64,000 nt of DNA, taken from Borrelia recurrentis A1 (GTDB taxonomy: Bacteria; Spirochaetota; Spirochaetia; Borreliales; Borreliaceae). The stretch spans positions 124,001 through 188,000 of the forward strand of contig NC_011244.1 of NCBI RefSeq assembly GCF_000019705.1, read 5' to 3'. Shown one piece after another: positions 30,441-39,466 of the stretch. The translations under genes and the position numbers were made by a program. The notes under the pieces were generated by a model. That model had not been told where the DNA came from, did no database searches, and was given only the letters and a program-made list of their open reading frames with translations. Numbering within the stretch: the first letter of the stretch is position 1; each line of letters begins with the position of its first letter.

Positions 30441-31413
30441 TCAAATATTGTCTTCAACATCAAGTCCATTTTGAGTATCTACGATATTTACAAAAGCTCC
30501 ATCTGATAGCCAAGAAACACCTTCAGTCACAATCAAATCATCCTCATTAATACCATCCTTAATAGAAACAATATTATCCACTTCAAAATCTACTAAAGGA
30601 AATACCCTCTCCACTGTTGTTGAATCGGTATTCACCCTAAACACACACAGTTTACCCTCTCTTTCAAGAAAAGCATGTTTTGGTATTTTAATTACATTTT
30701 TTGAATTCTTAGTAACAATTTTAAGCTTCACAAACATACCCACAACCATTTTATTTGTAGCACTTCCTAAAGGCTCAAGATATACTTCAGCAGAACGACT
30801 TTTAAAATCTAAAATAGGCGATATTTCTGAAATCTTTGCCCAAAACTTTTTATCAGAATAAGATCCAAACTCAATAAGCGCATTATTACCAACCTTAATA
30901 TCTAAGATATATTTTTCAGAAACATAAGTTTTAATTTTCATAACATCCATTTTTCCTATTAATGCAACACTCGTTTGAGGAGTAACTGTTTCTCCAATTT
31001 TACAATTAACAAACAAAACATATCCAGAAATCGGAGATCTTACCGGACTCTGCAAATAAAAAGAACCTGGCTTTGAAGGATCAAGAATTGCAATAACTTG
31101 TCCCTTCTCTACATAACTCCCAAGTTTAATATTAAAAGACTTTATTTTACCTGCAACATCTGGAAATACTTTGACCTTAACTTTGGTATCAACATCACCA
31201 TTTAAAGAAATATAATCACTGATAGCTCCTCGTCGAGCCTTCATCACAACAACTGGAAACCTATAGGGTTTATCAATAACATCACCAGCAGTATTATCGC
31301 TAGCAACATCTTCTTGAATTTCTCTATCTTCACTACATGCAAAGATAAAGAATAAAACTAAAGGTAAGAAATAATACTTAATACAACCCCCTAATACTAC
31401 AAATCAGATTCAT
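30441..31413 (-). pseudogene. besA: RND efflux adaptor BesA, frameshifted at a G5 tract near its start
   Basis: The body is an intact membrane-fusion adaptor: lipoyl-like motifs PDVAGKIKSFNIKLGSYVEK and GQVIAILDP, then a beta-barrel domain. The start with the best ribosome site is ATG 31413 (GGAGGA, 6 bases upstream). That frame reads MNLICSIRGLY and stops. The signal peptide and lipobox (KYYFLPLVLFFIFACSEDRE) lie one frame away. Removing one base from the G5 run (plus strand C5, 31387-31391) joins them into MNLICSIRGCIKYYF. As it stands, export would need frameshifting or an ATT start. The next ATG, 31247, lacks the signal. Inactivation is likely unless the extra G is a sequencing error. Confidence 0.75.
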
Positions 31414-31426
31414 AAATATTCCTCCA

Positions 31427-32755
31427 TTAATCCAATTTATTTATTAAATCTTTATACTCAAGTACTAAATTAGCATAATTTAATTTATCTTTTATCAACT
31501 GTAAATCACTCTGCTTATAAGAAAGCTCAATATCATTTAACTTTATAAGATCTATAGTACCTGCATTAAAAGCATCAAAAGCTATTTGATAATTCTTTTT
31601 AGAAATCTCCAATGTCATTTTAGAATTATCTAAAATAGACTTATATAACCTCATGTTTTTACGTTTTTGAACAACCTTAGATTTAAATTCACGCATTTTA
31701 TTATCAATTTGATCTCTTAACATTTTCAATTGATAATCTTGTTTCCATATTTCTGTAAAACTTTTCGAAAAAGGCAAAATCTCACTTAAACTATAAGTTA
31801 ATCCAAAAACAAAATGAAATCCTTGTTGCCCCAAACCAGAAAAACCACTACCAAAAGAAATATTTCCAGGATTATAAGACATTGACAATGACAAGCTCGG
31901 TAAAAAGGCATCTAACCAAAGACTATCAAGAGTAGTTTGCATGATTTTAACAAAATTATTTAATTTTCTTATCTCTAAATCTTCATAAACATCTACAATT
32001 TCATTAAAAAATGAAAAATCCAATATATCATCTGATAATTCACCTACAACTTCAAAATCTTGCAAGACATTTAATCCTATTAACAACCTAAATTTTGACT
32101 TTATCTCCTCAAACTTAATGATTTGTTCATCCAAATTGGGCTGAAGCTTATTATATTTAAGTTTAGAATCAAGATAATCTATCTCGGAAATAAGACCATT
32201 ATCATAAGCAATACTTACTTGTTCAAATTTAAGTTTCCCTTTATCAAGCTGTTCCTTTAAAACGTCTACAATACTTTTAAAAGCTAAAAGTTCATTATAT
32301 ATTTTAAGAACATTCAACTTAATATCTCTATTAACTCTTTCTCTATCTATAACAACTTCGTCATAATTAAAAGAAGCAAGTCTCATTTTATTAACAACAG
32401 ATGGTGATATTGAAAGTTCAGCAGAAACACCTAAACCCAAGTGCCAATGTTCTCCTCTCACATTTGACATAAAAGGATTTTGTCTTGAAATATTTGAAGA
32501 AAATCCCACATTTGGCACAAAAATATTCCAAGATCTATCTTTATATAATTTCTTTATCTCTTCTTGGTATTTAGCATTTTTAGATTCTAAGCTATATTTT
32601 AAAGCCATATTAACAGCATCCATGGAAGATATTTTTATAACTTCTTCTGCATAAGACGGAACTGATAAAAGAAAAATTAATATTAAATGATTGATATTAT
32701 AACTAGTTTTAATAAAATAAAATAAAATATTTTTATTAATAATTAATATATTCAT
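31427..32755 (-). CDS. besC: TolC-like outer-membrane efflux channel BesC
   Basis: The roughly 442-residue protein has a signal peptide (about residues 15-37, ending SVPSYAEE) and long helical segments of the TolC family: AVNMALKYSLESKNAKYQEE near the start and KKNYQIAFDAFNAGTIDLIK in the second repeat. As a trimer it forms the outer-membrane tunnel for the BesAB pump. ATG 32755 is chosen because AGGA lies just before it and the longer frame to 32794 overlaps yidD. It leads the operon besC-besA-besB-PII-like, with gaps of 12-15 bases. Confidence 0.9.
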   Translation of the reverse strand: MNILIINKNILFYFIKTSYNINHLILIFLLSVPSYAEEVIKISSMDAVNMALKYSLESKNAKYQEEIKKLYKDRSWNIFVPNVGFSSNISRQNPFMSNVRGEHWHLGLGVSAELSISPSVVNKMRLASFNYDEVVIDRERVNRDIKLNVLKIYNELLAFKSIVDVLKEQLDKGKLKFEQVSIAYDNGLISEIDYLDSKLKYNKLQPNLDEQIIKFEEIKSKFRLLIGLNVLQDFEVVGELSDDILDFSFFNEIVDVYEDLEIRKLNNFVKIMQTTLDSLWLDAFLPSLSLSMSYNPGNISFGSGFSGLGQQGFHFVFGLTYSLSEILPFSKSFTEIWKQDYQLKMLRDQIDNKMREFKSKVVQKRKNMRLYKSILDNSKMTLEISKKNYQIAFDAFNAGTIDLIKLNDIELSYKQSDLQLIKDKLNYANLVLEYKDLINKLD

Positions 32756-32783
32756 TATGATTCCTATATAATAACATAATATT

Positions 32784-33086
32784 ATGATATACATTCGAAT
32801 ATTAAAAAAAATTTTTATAATGATAAACTTAATCCTGATACTACTGATTAAAATATACCAAAAAACTCTCTCTAAAATAGTTGGTTTTTACTGTATATAT
32901 CAACCCAGTTGCTCAAATTATGCACTTAATTGTTTAAAAAAATATAATATTTTAACGGCTTTTATTCTTATTACACTAAGAATAATTAGATGCAATACAC
33001 TCTTTAAAGGAGGTTGTGAATCACTACCAACTAAAAATCCAATATTAAATTCATTAAAAGAATTTAAAACAAGATTAATCAAATAA
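32784..33086 (+). CDS. yidD: Membrane protein insertion efficiency factor YidD
   Basis: The 100-residue protein carries the YidD signature: [20 protein letters not shown] then [13 protein letters not shown] and [16 protein letters not shown]. YidD assists YidC in inserting membrane proteins. The start may be ATG 32784 or 32820; the latter gives the usual short N-terminus before LILLIKIYQ. It is divergent from besC, and its 3' end overlaps the proX stop by 12 bases, so the two genes converge. The usual partners rnpA and yidC are not nearby. Confidence 0.88.
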   Translation: MIYIRILKKIFIMINLILILLIKIYQKTLSKIVGFYCIYQPSCSNYALNCLKKYNILTAFILITLRIIRCNTLFKGGCESLPTKNPILNSLKEFKTRLIK

Positions 33087-33971
33087 ATTTTTATATTTAT
33101 CTGGAACCCAATTTTTTATGTAGTCCTTATGAGAATCAACAAATTCAACAGCATTTTTATATTCTTGGCCAGGCTCTTTATAATTTTTTTCTATCAAAGG
33201 CAATAACAAATCATCACCCCAGTAAAAATTATCAAATAAATAATAAGCATCAGGATCACTTTCTTGAAGTCCTAGCTTAACAAGAGAATGAATACTCTCA
33301 GGACCTCCCATTGACAATAATGGATCATCTAAAAATTTAATATCATACTTAACAAATGCCCAATGAGGTTGCCATAAAGGCACCAAAATCCATTCTTGTT
33401 TATTAATGGCGGATTCCAAACTTGCAAGCATTACACTTTCACTCGAAGAGATAAGCTCATATTCTTTACTCAATCCATAACGATTAAGAGTTTCCTCTAC
33501 AGAAAGTTGAGTACCTGCTCCTGCATCTATTCCTATCACTTTATTTTTAAATTCAGAACCCCTACCTTTAAGTTCTGAAATACTTGAAATCGTAACATAA
33601 CTTGGAACCACAAACCCTTGTAATGTACCCTCATAATTAGCACCAAGGTCAACAAATTTATCTTTAAATTTTTCATAATAAAACTTATCTGCTGTGGGCA
33701 CCCATGAAGATACCATACCATCCACTCGTCCAGATGCTAAATACTGATACATTATAGACGTAGTCACAGGCAATATCTCCACATTATATCCTATTCTCTC
33801 AAAAACAACTCTTACAATATTAGTAGCAATTGTTTCACCTATCCAATTAACATAAGCAATTTTAACCGATTTTAAACTTTTAGGATTACCATTATCAGAA
33901 CTATCATCTTTACTGCAAGCCACAAAAATTAAAACAAAACTTACAAAAACAGGTATAAAAATACCTTTCAT
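33075..33971 (-). CDS. proX: Glycine betaine/proline-type substrate-binding lipoprotein
   Basis: The 298-residue protein has a lipoprotein signal ([15 protein letters not shown], Cys at about residue 19) and an OpuAC-type binding domain. The ligand site phrases are [34 protein letters not shown] and [20 protein letters not shown]. Conserved Trp residues in such positions form the aromatic box that holds quaternary ammonium compounds. It would deliver betaine, proline or choline to ProW/ProV for osmotic balance or nutrient uptake. It is the last gene of proV-proW-proX, 36 bases after proW. Confidence 0.9.
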   Translation of the reverse strand: MKGIFIPVFVSFVLIFVACSKDDSSDNGNPKSLKSVKIAYVNWIGETIATNIVRVVFERIGYNVEILPVTTSIMYQYLASGRVDGMVSSWVPTADKFYYEKFKDKFVDLGANYEGTLQGFVVPSYVTISSISELKGRGSEFKNKVIGIDAGAGTQLSVEETLNRYGLSKEYELISSSESVMLASLESAINKQEWILVPLWQPHWAFVKYDIKFLDDPLLSMGGPESIHSLVKLGLQESDPDAYYLFDNFYWGDDLLLPLIEKNYKEPGQEYKNAVEFVDSHKDYIKNWVPDKYKNLFD

Positions 33972-34007
33972 AAACCAATCCCCCTTCTAACAAATACAAA
34001 CAAAGCA

Positions 34008-34907
34008 TTATTTGTTATACATTTCTAAAAACCTTTTGAACTTATTTTCTTTCTTACCCCCATAATTATCAGTATTTAAATAACTAAATTTAATGAAAAT
34101 AGCTTGCATAATTCTATCTAAAATAATAGCTATTATTACAACAGCCAATCCAGATATTAAACCTTCAGCAAAATGCAACCTTTCAACAGAATATATCACG
34201 GTTCTACCAAGTCCTGAGGACCCAACCATTGCCGCAATCACTATCATAGATATTGCCATCATTATTGATTGATTAATCCCCTCTATTATACTCTGTAAAG
34301 CCAATGGTAATTGAATTTGAAAAAGAATACGAGCACTACTACTTCCAAAAGATTTTGCAGCTTCAATAACCTCACTTGGAACTTGAATAATTCCTAATCG
34401 TGTATATCTAATAACTGGGGGCATTGCAAAAATTATTGTAGCAAAAATTGCCGAAGACGTACCCGTATCGAAAAAAGATATAGCTGGTATCAAATAAACA
34501 AATGGAGGCATTGCTTGCATCAAATCAAGCAATGGTTTTAAAAAAACATAAAATTTTGTACAATACCCACCCAAAATACCTATTAAAATTCCCCAAAGTA
34601 CAGAAAAAAATACAGATACAAAAATAAGTGATATTGTATCCATAGAAACTTCCCAAAGATCAAAATATAAAATAAAACAAAAGCCCAACATAATCAAAAG
34701 TGCCAATCTTTTTTTCAAAAATAAAAAACTAAAAACACAAATCATTACAATAAAAAGAACAGGATTAATTACGGTAAACAATCTTTTCAAATTTTCATAA
34801 AAAGAATCTATAATCTTAGCAAATCCAATACCACTAGAATTTGCAAAATTATCAACCAAAAAATCAAATGCCTTATCTATACTACTAACTATAAAATCCC
34901 TATTCAT
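34008..34907 (-). CDS. proW: Glycine betaine/proline ABC transporter permease
   Basis: The 299-residue permease has six or seven membrane helices. The coupling region is EAAKSFGSSSARILFQIQLP followed by ALQSIIEGINQSIMMAISMI, the EAA loop that docks on the ATPase. AAMVGSSGLGRTVIYSVERL also matches ProW proteins. It forms the membrane channel of the osmoprotectant importer. It begins 6 bases after proV and precedes proX. Confidence 0.92.
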   Translation of the reverse strand: MNRDFIVSSIDKAFDFLVDNFANSSGIGFAKIIDSFYENLKRLFTVINPVLFIVMICVFSFLFLKKRLALLIMLGFCFILYFDLWEVSMDTISLIFVSVFFSVLWGILIGILGGYCTKFYVFLKPLLDLMQAMPPFVYLIPAISFFDTGTSSAIFATIIFAMPPVIRYTRLGIIQVPSEVIEAAKSFGSSSARILFQIQLPLALQSIIEGINQSIMMAISMIVIAAMVGSSGLGRTVIYSVERLHFAEGLISGLAVVIIAIILDRIMQAIFIKFSYLNTDNYGGKKENKFKRFLEMYNK

Positions 34908-34913
34908 AAATAA

Positions 34914-36032
34914 CTATCTTGCCAATAAAGCAGCAATCTCTCCCAAATCAATATATCCAATAATATCACCTTGTTCTTTTGTCACAATCAAATAATCTAA
35001 CTTATTTAAATATTTAACGACACTTTTTATCTCATCACCTAAATCCAAATTTAAAGAAACAACATTACTATATTTTTTACCAATAGAAATGTCATGCAAT
35101 ATAAAACTATCATTCTCTTTTTTAATGATAACATTAAATTGATCATTATATCCATAATGATCAAAATCAACTTTGATAATATCTTTGATTTTTAAAATAT
35201 TTAAAACAGGAAGATTTTTAATAAAATTAGTTATAAACTCTGTCTTAGGCTCTCTTAATATTTCTAATGGTCTACCTACCTGAATAATCTCACCATCTCT
35301 CATAAAAGCAATTCTATTGCCTAATTTAAAAGCCTCAATTAAATCATGAGTAATAAATACAACTGTTTTTTTTAACTTGTCTACCAATCTTAAAAGCTCA
35401 CACTGCATCTCACCTCGAATTAAAGGATCAAGAGCTGAAAAAGCTTCATCCATTAAAAGTATATCAGGATTAACAACTAAAGCTCTTGCTATACCCACTC
35501 TTTGTTTCATTCCACCTGAAAGTTCACTTATATATTTATACTTGGAATCTTCAAGCCCAACAAGTCTTAAAATATCAAGGGCTCTTTGAATCCTCACTTT
35601 CTTAGGAACACTTTTAACTTCAAGGCCATAAGTCACATTTCTTAAAACATTCATATGTGGAAAGAGCCCAAAATTCTGAAAAACCATTGCAAACTTATCT
35701 TTTCTCAAAGCAGAGAGATCCTTTTGATTAATATCATTCATTTCAATATTATCTACTAAAATAGAACCAGAATCTATTTTATGTATACCATTTAAACATC
35801 TAACAAAAGTAGACTTACCACAACCTGACATACCCATAATAACTAAAATTTCATTTTCATAAATATCAAGATTAATGTTTGCATTTGCAATAAAAACAGA
35901 AAATTCTTTGTAAATATCAGATCGATCTTTACCATTCTTATAATTATTGATGGCCTTAAAAATTTGTTTTTTATTTCTATTATAAGAAAATGTTTTATAA
36001 AGGTTCCTGACTGTCACACTAGCTTTATACAA
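34914..36032 (-). CDS. proV: Glycine betaine/proline ABC transporter ATPase
   Basis: The 372-residue ATPase has Walker A (GMSGCGKST), the signature LSGGMKQRVGIARAL, Walker B (ILLMDEAFSALD) and the switch His in VVFITHDL. The C-terminal ~100 residues resemble CBS-type regulatory domains (LDYLIVTKEQGDIIGYIDLG), which in relatives sense ionic strength. It is the first gene of the proVWX operon and has a good extended -10 promoter upstream. Confidence 0.94.
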   Translation of the reverse strand: MYKASVTVRNLYKTFSYNRNKKQIFKAINNYKNGKDRSDIYKEFSVFIANANINLDIYENEILVIMGMSGCGKSTFVRCLNGIHKIDSGSILVDNIEMNDINQKDLSALRKDKFAMVFQNFGLFPHMNVLRNVTYGLEVKSVPKKVRIQRALDILRLVGLEDSKYKYISELSGGMKQRVGIARALVVNPDILLMDEAFSALDPLIRGEMQCELLRLVDKLKKTVVFITHDLIEAFKLGNRIAFMRDGEIIQVGRPLEILREPKTEFITNFIKNLPVLNILKIKDIIKVDFDHYGYNDQFNVIIKKENDSFILHDISIGKKYSNVVSLNLDLGDEIKSVVKYLNKLDYLIVTKEQGDIIGYIDLGEIAALLAR

Positions 36033-36074
36033 AGCAAACTCCTAATATTAAAACATAATTTTACATAAAACAAT

Positions 36075-36083
36075 ATTATAGCA
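36075..36083 (-). promoter_or_regulatory. Extended -10 promoter for proVWX
   Basis: The minus strand reads TGCTATAAT (36083-36075): a perfect -10 hexamer with the TGn extension. No good -35 box is seen at 17 bases. Transcription would start near 36068, about 35 bases before the proV ATG, with TTAGGAG as the ribosome site. Confidence 0.5.
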
Positions 36084-36116
36084 CTTAAATATCAAATTTT
36101 GATTGACACAAATAAA

Positions 36117-36144
36117 AATAAGGGTCTTCTAACAGACCCTTATT
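36117..36144 (-). terminator. Intrinsic terminator of flaB
   Basis: AATAAGGGTCT (36117-36127) and AGACCCTTATT (36134-36144) form a perfect 11-bp stem with a six-base loop. On the minus strand, downstream of the flaB stop at 36157, it is followed by TTTTTATTTG. This is the strongest terminator in the window, in keeping with the very high expression of flagellin. An A-run on the other side gives a U-poor end for plus-strand transcripts. Confidence 0.88.
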
Positions 36145-36156
36145 AAAAAATCAAAT

Positions 36157-37164
36157 TTATCTAAGCAAGGACAATACATATTGAGGCACTTGATTTGCTT
36201 GTGCAATCATAGCCATTGCAGACTGTGTCAAAATACTGTTTGTTGTAGATGCTACAATTTCATCTGTCATTGTTGCATCTTTAATTTGAGCATAAGACGC
36301 TTTTAAATTTTCAATAGCATACTCTGTGCTAGCTTTAACAGATTCAAGTCTGTTTTGGAAAGCACCAAGATTTGCTCTTTGATCAGTTATCATTCTAATA
36401 GCATCTTCTATTTTTGTAAGTGACATATTAGCATCAACAGCAGTTGTAACATTAACTGGAGAGTTAACTCCACCTTGAGCTGGAGCTGCTGCTGGAGCTG
36501 GAGCTGCTTGTGCTCCTTCTTGCTGTGCACCCTCTTGAGCTGGAGCTACTTGTTGAGCACCCTCACCTGAAAAAAGATTTGCAACATTAGCTGCATAAAT
36601 ATTAACAGCAATTGCTTCATCCTGATTTGCACCAACATGTACTCTTAATGTCCATGAAGCTTGTGATTCAGATAATGATGCTGGTGTATTAATCTTTACA
36701 GGTTGCATTCCAAGCTCTTCAGCTGTTCTTACATGCTCAGCAGATGATCTATTAGATAACATATGCATATGGTTATATTGTGCTTGATCAGCAATTCTAT
36801 TGATCTCATCTGTAAGTTGTTCAACTTCAATCTGAATAGAACCTCTGTCTGCATCTGAATATGTACCATTACCAGATTGAACAGCAAGCTCTTTCATTCT
36901 CACCAACACTTTCTCTACTTCATCCAAATTTCCTTCTGTTGTTTGAATAAAATTTATCGCCTTTGAAGTATTTCTTGAAGCTTGGGATAACCCTCTAATT
37001 TGAGCGTTAATTTTCCCAGCAACACCCATACCAGCAGCATCATCAGATGCACGATTAATTCTATGCCCACTAGAAAGTTTTTCTTGAGTTTTGCTAAGAT
37101 TAGCAACATTAATAGCATTATTTCTTGAAGCATTTATAGCTGACGTATTATGATTTATGATCAT
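36157..37164 (-). CDS. flaB: Periplasmic flagellar filament protein FlaB
   Basis: The 335-residue flagellin starts MIINHNTSAINASRNNAIN and ends ANQVPQYVLSLLR, the typical Borrelia termini. Conserved N- and C-terminal coiled-coil parts (residues 1-140 and 240-335) flank a variable centre rich in Gln, Ala and Pro (QEGAQQEGAQAAPAPAAAPA) that resembles relapsing-fever species as I remember them. There is no signal peptide; export is by the flagellar type III system. In Borrelia the filament runs in the periplasm and shapes the cell. The gene is monocistronic, between its own leader and a strong terminator. Confidence 0.97.
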   Translation of the reverse strand: MIINHNTSAINASRNNAINVANLSKTQEKLSSGHRINRASDDAAGMGVAGKINAQIRGLSQASRNTSKAINFIQTTEGNLDEVEKVLVRMKELAVQSGNGTYSDADRGSIQIEVEQLTDEINRIADQAQYNHMHMLSNRSSAEHVRTAEELGMQPVKINTPASLSESQASWTLRVHVGANQDEAIAVNIYAANVANLFSGEGAQQVAPAQEGAQQEGAQAAPAPAAAPAQGGVNSPVNVTTAVDANMSLTKIEDAIRMITDQRANLGAFQNRLESVKASTEYAIENLKASYAQIKDATMTDEIVASTTNSILTQSAMAMIAQANQVPQYVLSLLR

Positions 37165-37172
37165 ATATCATT

Positions 37173-37225
37173 TCCTCCGTGATAAATTAATATAATTTTG
37201 ATGTTTTCGACAAATCCATTTGTCG
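37173..37225 (-). promoter_or_regulatory. flaB leader: GGA-loop hairpin and ribosome site, candidate CsrA sites
   Basis: On the flaB transcript, CGACAAA and TTTGTCG (37225-37208) form a 7-bp stem with the loop TGGA; within it ATGGA matches the CsrA core ANGGA. A second ANGGA (ACGGA) overlaps the ribosome site GGAGG at 37178-37174, 9 bases before ATG 37164. Established: CsrA represses flaB translation in B. burgdorferi by binding two leader sites, one over the ribosome site. Inference: the same control applies here. The inverted repeat could instead be a DNA-level element if the transcript starts downstream of it. Confidence 0.6.
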
Positions 37226-37291
37226 TCTTTTTAAAAGGATATCACAAAAACAAGAAAAAAATAAATACAATATTCATTTAAATTAAATTTG

Positions 37292-39292
37292 TTACTTGTT
37301 TTGTCTATATAAATTTAAAGACTTAAGAATTTCTTCCTGTTCTTTCATTCGCTTTACAGTAAAATCCAAAGTATTAAGTTCTCCTTCAACCTTTCTTTCT
37401 CTCTCTTCATATTTCCTTTTATAATCTTCAACCATATTTTTTTGATTGGGAATTCTAAAATCATAACTTTTTATCTTATTATAAATAAATCCCCCAGCAC
37501 CTATTAAGAGAGACAAATAATCACCAAGCACCTTAGCAAGCCCATCATCATAAATTCTATCATCATTAAAATCAAACGCAAAAAACTCTTTAACTGAACT
37601 AATATTACTCTGTAAAACCTCATTAAATTTCTTCTCATCAAGTTTTAAATAACGTGAAAATCCTCCTGATGAAGACATAGAACTAGTAAAAACTCCCATC
37701 TGATTAATAAGTGAAAAATTAGGATCATTTGTTCTATAAACATTAAACATTATTGATTCTAATCTTGATTTAAGATTTTTCAGTGTAAATTCACTTCTAA
37801 GAATTCCCAAATTTTTATAAGCCTCTTCCTTTTCCTCTTCATTTAAATAAGACCATTCCTCTAATAAATCTGACTTTTGAGTATCCACATTATCTTCATT
37901 CAAGCTTACAATATTAATCCCAGCCAAAACTTCATTATAGGCAATTAAAAAATCTAATAAAAGTTTCCTAATCCCTTCATAATCAGGTTCAACACGCACA
38001 TCAACAGTATCATCTGATGACTGTTTTAAATTTAATGTAACATTTGGTATTAAATCATTAATAGTATTCGAATCTCGTTCAACATCAACTCCATCAAACT
38101 TCATTTTTGCATTCTCTGCAAAGCTTTTAGCATTAATTGGCAAATGACCATCTCTGTTTTTTGGATCAAATATTTCAATATTTCGAATAACAAAAGCCTT
38201 ATTATTTAATTTATTCTCAATATTAATCTCCTTTAAACCTAAAAGAGACCCAACTTCAACCTCAACTTTTTCAAAATCACTTGCAACATTGATTGGGGGT
38301 AATTCTAAAGAACCTGTACCACTGTGAATCTTAATCATATTCATTTGAATATATTTTTTTTCTTTCAAAAAAGGTTTATAATCAGATTCAAGATTAATAA
38401 TACTATCCTCACCTTCAACTTTAGCACCCTCAAATGTAGCCTCACCAGGATTAAAAACTATTTCATTTAAAATACTCTTATCATCCATATCATAATATTT
38501 AATTTCAAATTTAATTTTACTCCCCTTACCAATTTCAATATTGTCTGGAATACTTATTGCAATCTCTGAAAGGGGCTCTAACACAATATCATCTTTATCA
38601 AGAAAAATTTTATTACTACTATTTTGTTGACTATTAACAATTTCCCTTATATTTGGACTAAAATTTGTCGTACGTTCACTTAAAATGCCTATTTTCTTAG
38701 CAAGATTTAAAGCTTCATCTTTCATAATAAGTCTATTATTTTCACCTTCCTTTAAAGACTGCAAAATTAACCTACTATTACCAGAACTATCACTCTTAAC
38801 AATTTTAGCAGACAAAAATCCCTTGCCTCTATTATTAACATCTCTAACAAGAGATTCAAGATCTCCATTATTTCTAATCTTAATTTCTTTCTTCCCAACT
38901 AAAAATGTATATTCTCCTACAGGAATATTAATTTCTTTTTGTTTAAAATTTGCAGATAAGAAAACATCAGAACTTGCTATTTGATTAACACCGATTTTAT
39001 AATTTTCATTTTTAGCCCCATAACGAGCAGAAACAGACAGAACATCATTATTGCTAGAATTACCCGACATATAATTAAAAGGACCATCAAGAGATGTAAT
39101 TTGTTTTGCAAGAGAATTCAAAACAGATACCTTTTTATTAATTGTTTGCCAAGCACGTTTTTCCTGTTGCAAACTTTCAAGCTTTTGCACAGACGAATCT
39201 ATTTTAGACTTATCAGGCTTAAGCATTGATTCACGGATTTCTTTGGTATTATATTTATTATCTACACCAGGAACAAAAAATCCAGAAGACAT
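37292..39292 (-). CDS. fliD: Flagellar cap protein FliD
   Basis: The 666-residue protein caps the growing filament and folds flagellin subunits into place. N-terminal FliD pattern: SGFFVPGVDNKYNTKEIRES and KLESLQQEKRAWQTINKKVS, followed by the central globular domains. The C-terminal part returns to heptad-like helices (RKVEGELNTLDFTVKRMKEQ EEILKSL region, about residues 630-660). Length is normal for spirochaetes. It lies 127 bases upstream of flaB on the same strand; flaB appears to have its own leader. Confidence 0.92.
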   Translation of the reverse strand: MSSGFFVPGVDNKYNTKEIRESMLKPDKSKIDSSVQKLESLQQEKRAWQTINKKVSVLNSLAKQITSLDGPFNYMSGNSSNNDVLSVSARYGAKNENYKIGVNQIASSDVFLSANFKQKEINIPVGEYTFLVGKKEIKIRNNGDLESLVRDVNNRGKGFLSAKIVKSDSSGNSRLILQSLKEGENNRLIMKDEALNLAKKIGILSERTTNFSPNIREIVNSQQNSSNKIFLDKDDIVLEPLSEIAISIPDNIEIGKGSKIKFEIKYYDMDDKSILNEIVFNPGEATFEGAKVEGEDSIINLESDYKPFLKEKKYIQMNMIKIHSGTGSLELPPINVASDFEKVEVEVGSLLGLKEINIENKLNNKAFVIRNIEIFDPKNRDGHLPINAKSFAENAKMKFDGVDVERDSNTINDLIPNVTLNLKQSSDDTVDVRVEPDYEGIRKLLLDFLIAYNEVLAGINIVSLNEDNVDTQKSDLLEEWSYLNEEEKEEAYKNLGILRSEFTLKNLKSRLESIMFNVYRTNDPNFSLINQMGVFTSSMSSSGGFSRYLKLDEKKFNEVLQSNISSVKEFFAFDFNDDRIYDDGLAKVLGDYLSLLIGAGGFIYNKIKSYDFRIPNQKNMVEDYKRKYEERERKVEGELNTLDFTVKRMKEQEEILKSLNLYRQNK

Positions 39293-39403
39293 TACAACAC
39301 CTCTTAAGTAGAAAGTTTAACATAAAAACATATAGATATTACATAAGAAATAATATTATACTTTAAAGCCAATAATAAAAATCTAATTTTAGATATAAAT
39401 AAC

Positions 39404-39434
39404 AAATAAGTATCTTTAAAAAAGATCCTTATTT
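39404..39434. promoter_or_regulatory. Inverted repeat upstream of nagA, candidate operator
   Basis: AAATAAGTATCTTT (39404-39417) and AAAGATCCTTATTT (39421-39434) are 14-base arms with one mismatch and a three-base loop. The element ends 33 bases before the nagA ATG and abuts a possible -10 (TATAGT or TAAAAT near 39435-39443). That position suits an operator for a repressor of amino-sugar genes. A terminator role is unlikely, because the gene on its left (fliD) is transcribed away from it. No regulator gene lies nearby. Confidence 0.4.
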
Positions 39435-39466
39435 ATAGTAAAATTTAAGTTAATAGGAGAGCACAT

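Noticed and set aside
31387..31391. G5 tract in besA as a phase-variation switch.
   Set aside because: Five bases is very short for a slippage-based switch; an ordinary mutation or a sequencing error is more likely. Kept only as a question in the besA finding.
36400..36580. Short repeated Gln/Ala/Pro codons in the centre of flaB as a tandem DNA repeat or recombination site.
   Set aside because: The similarity is low-complexity coding for the known variable centre of Borrelia FlaB and shows no exact long unit.
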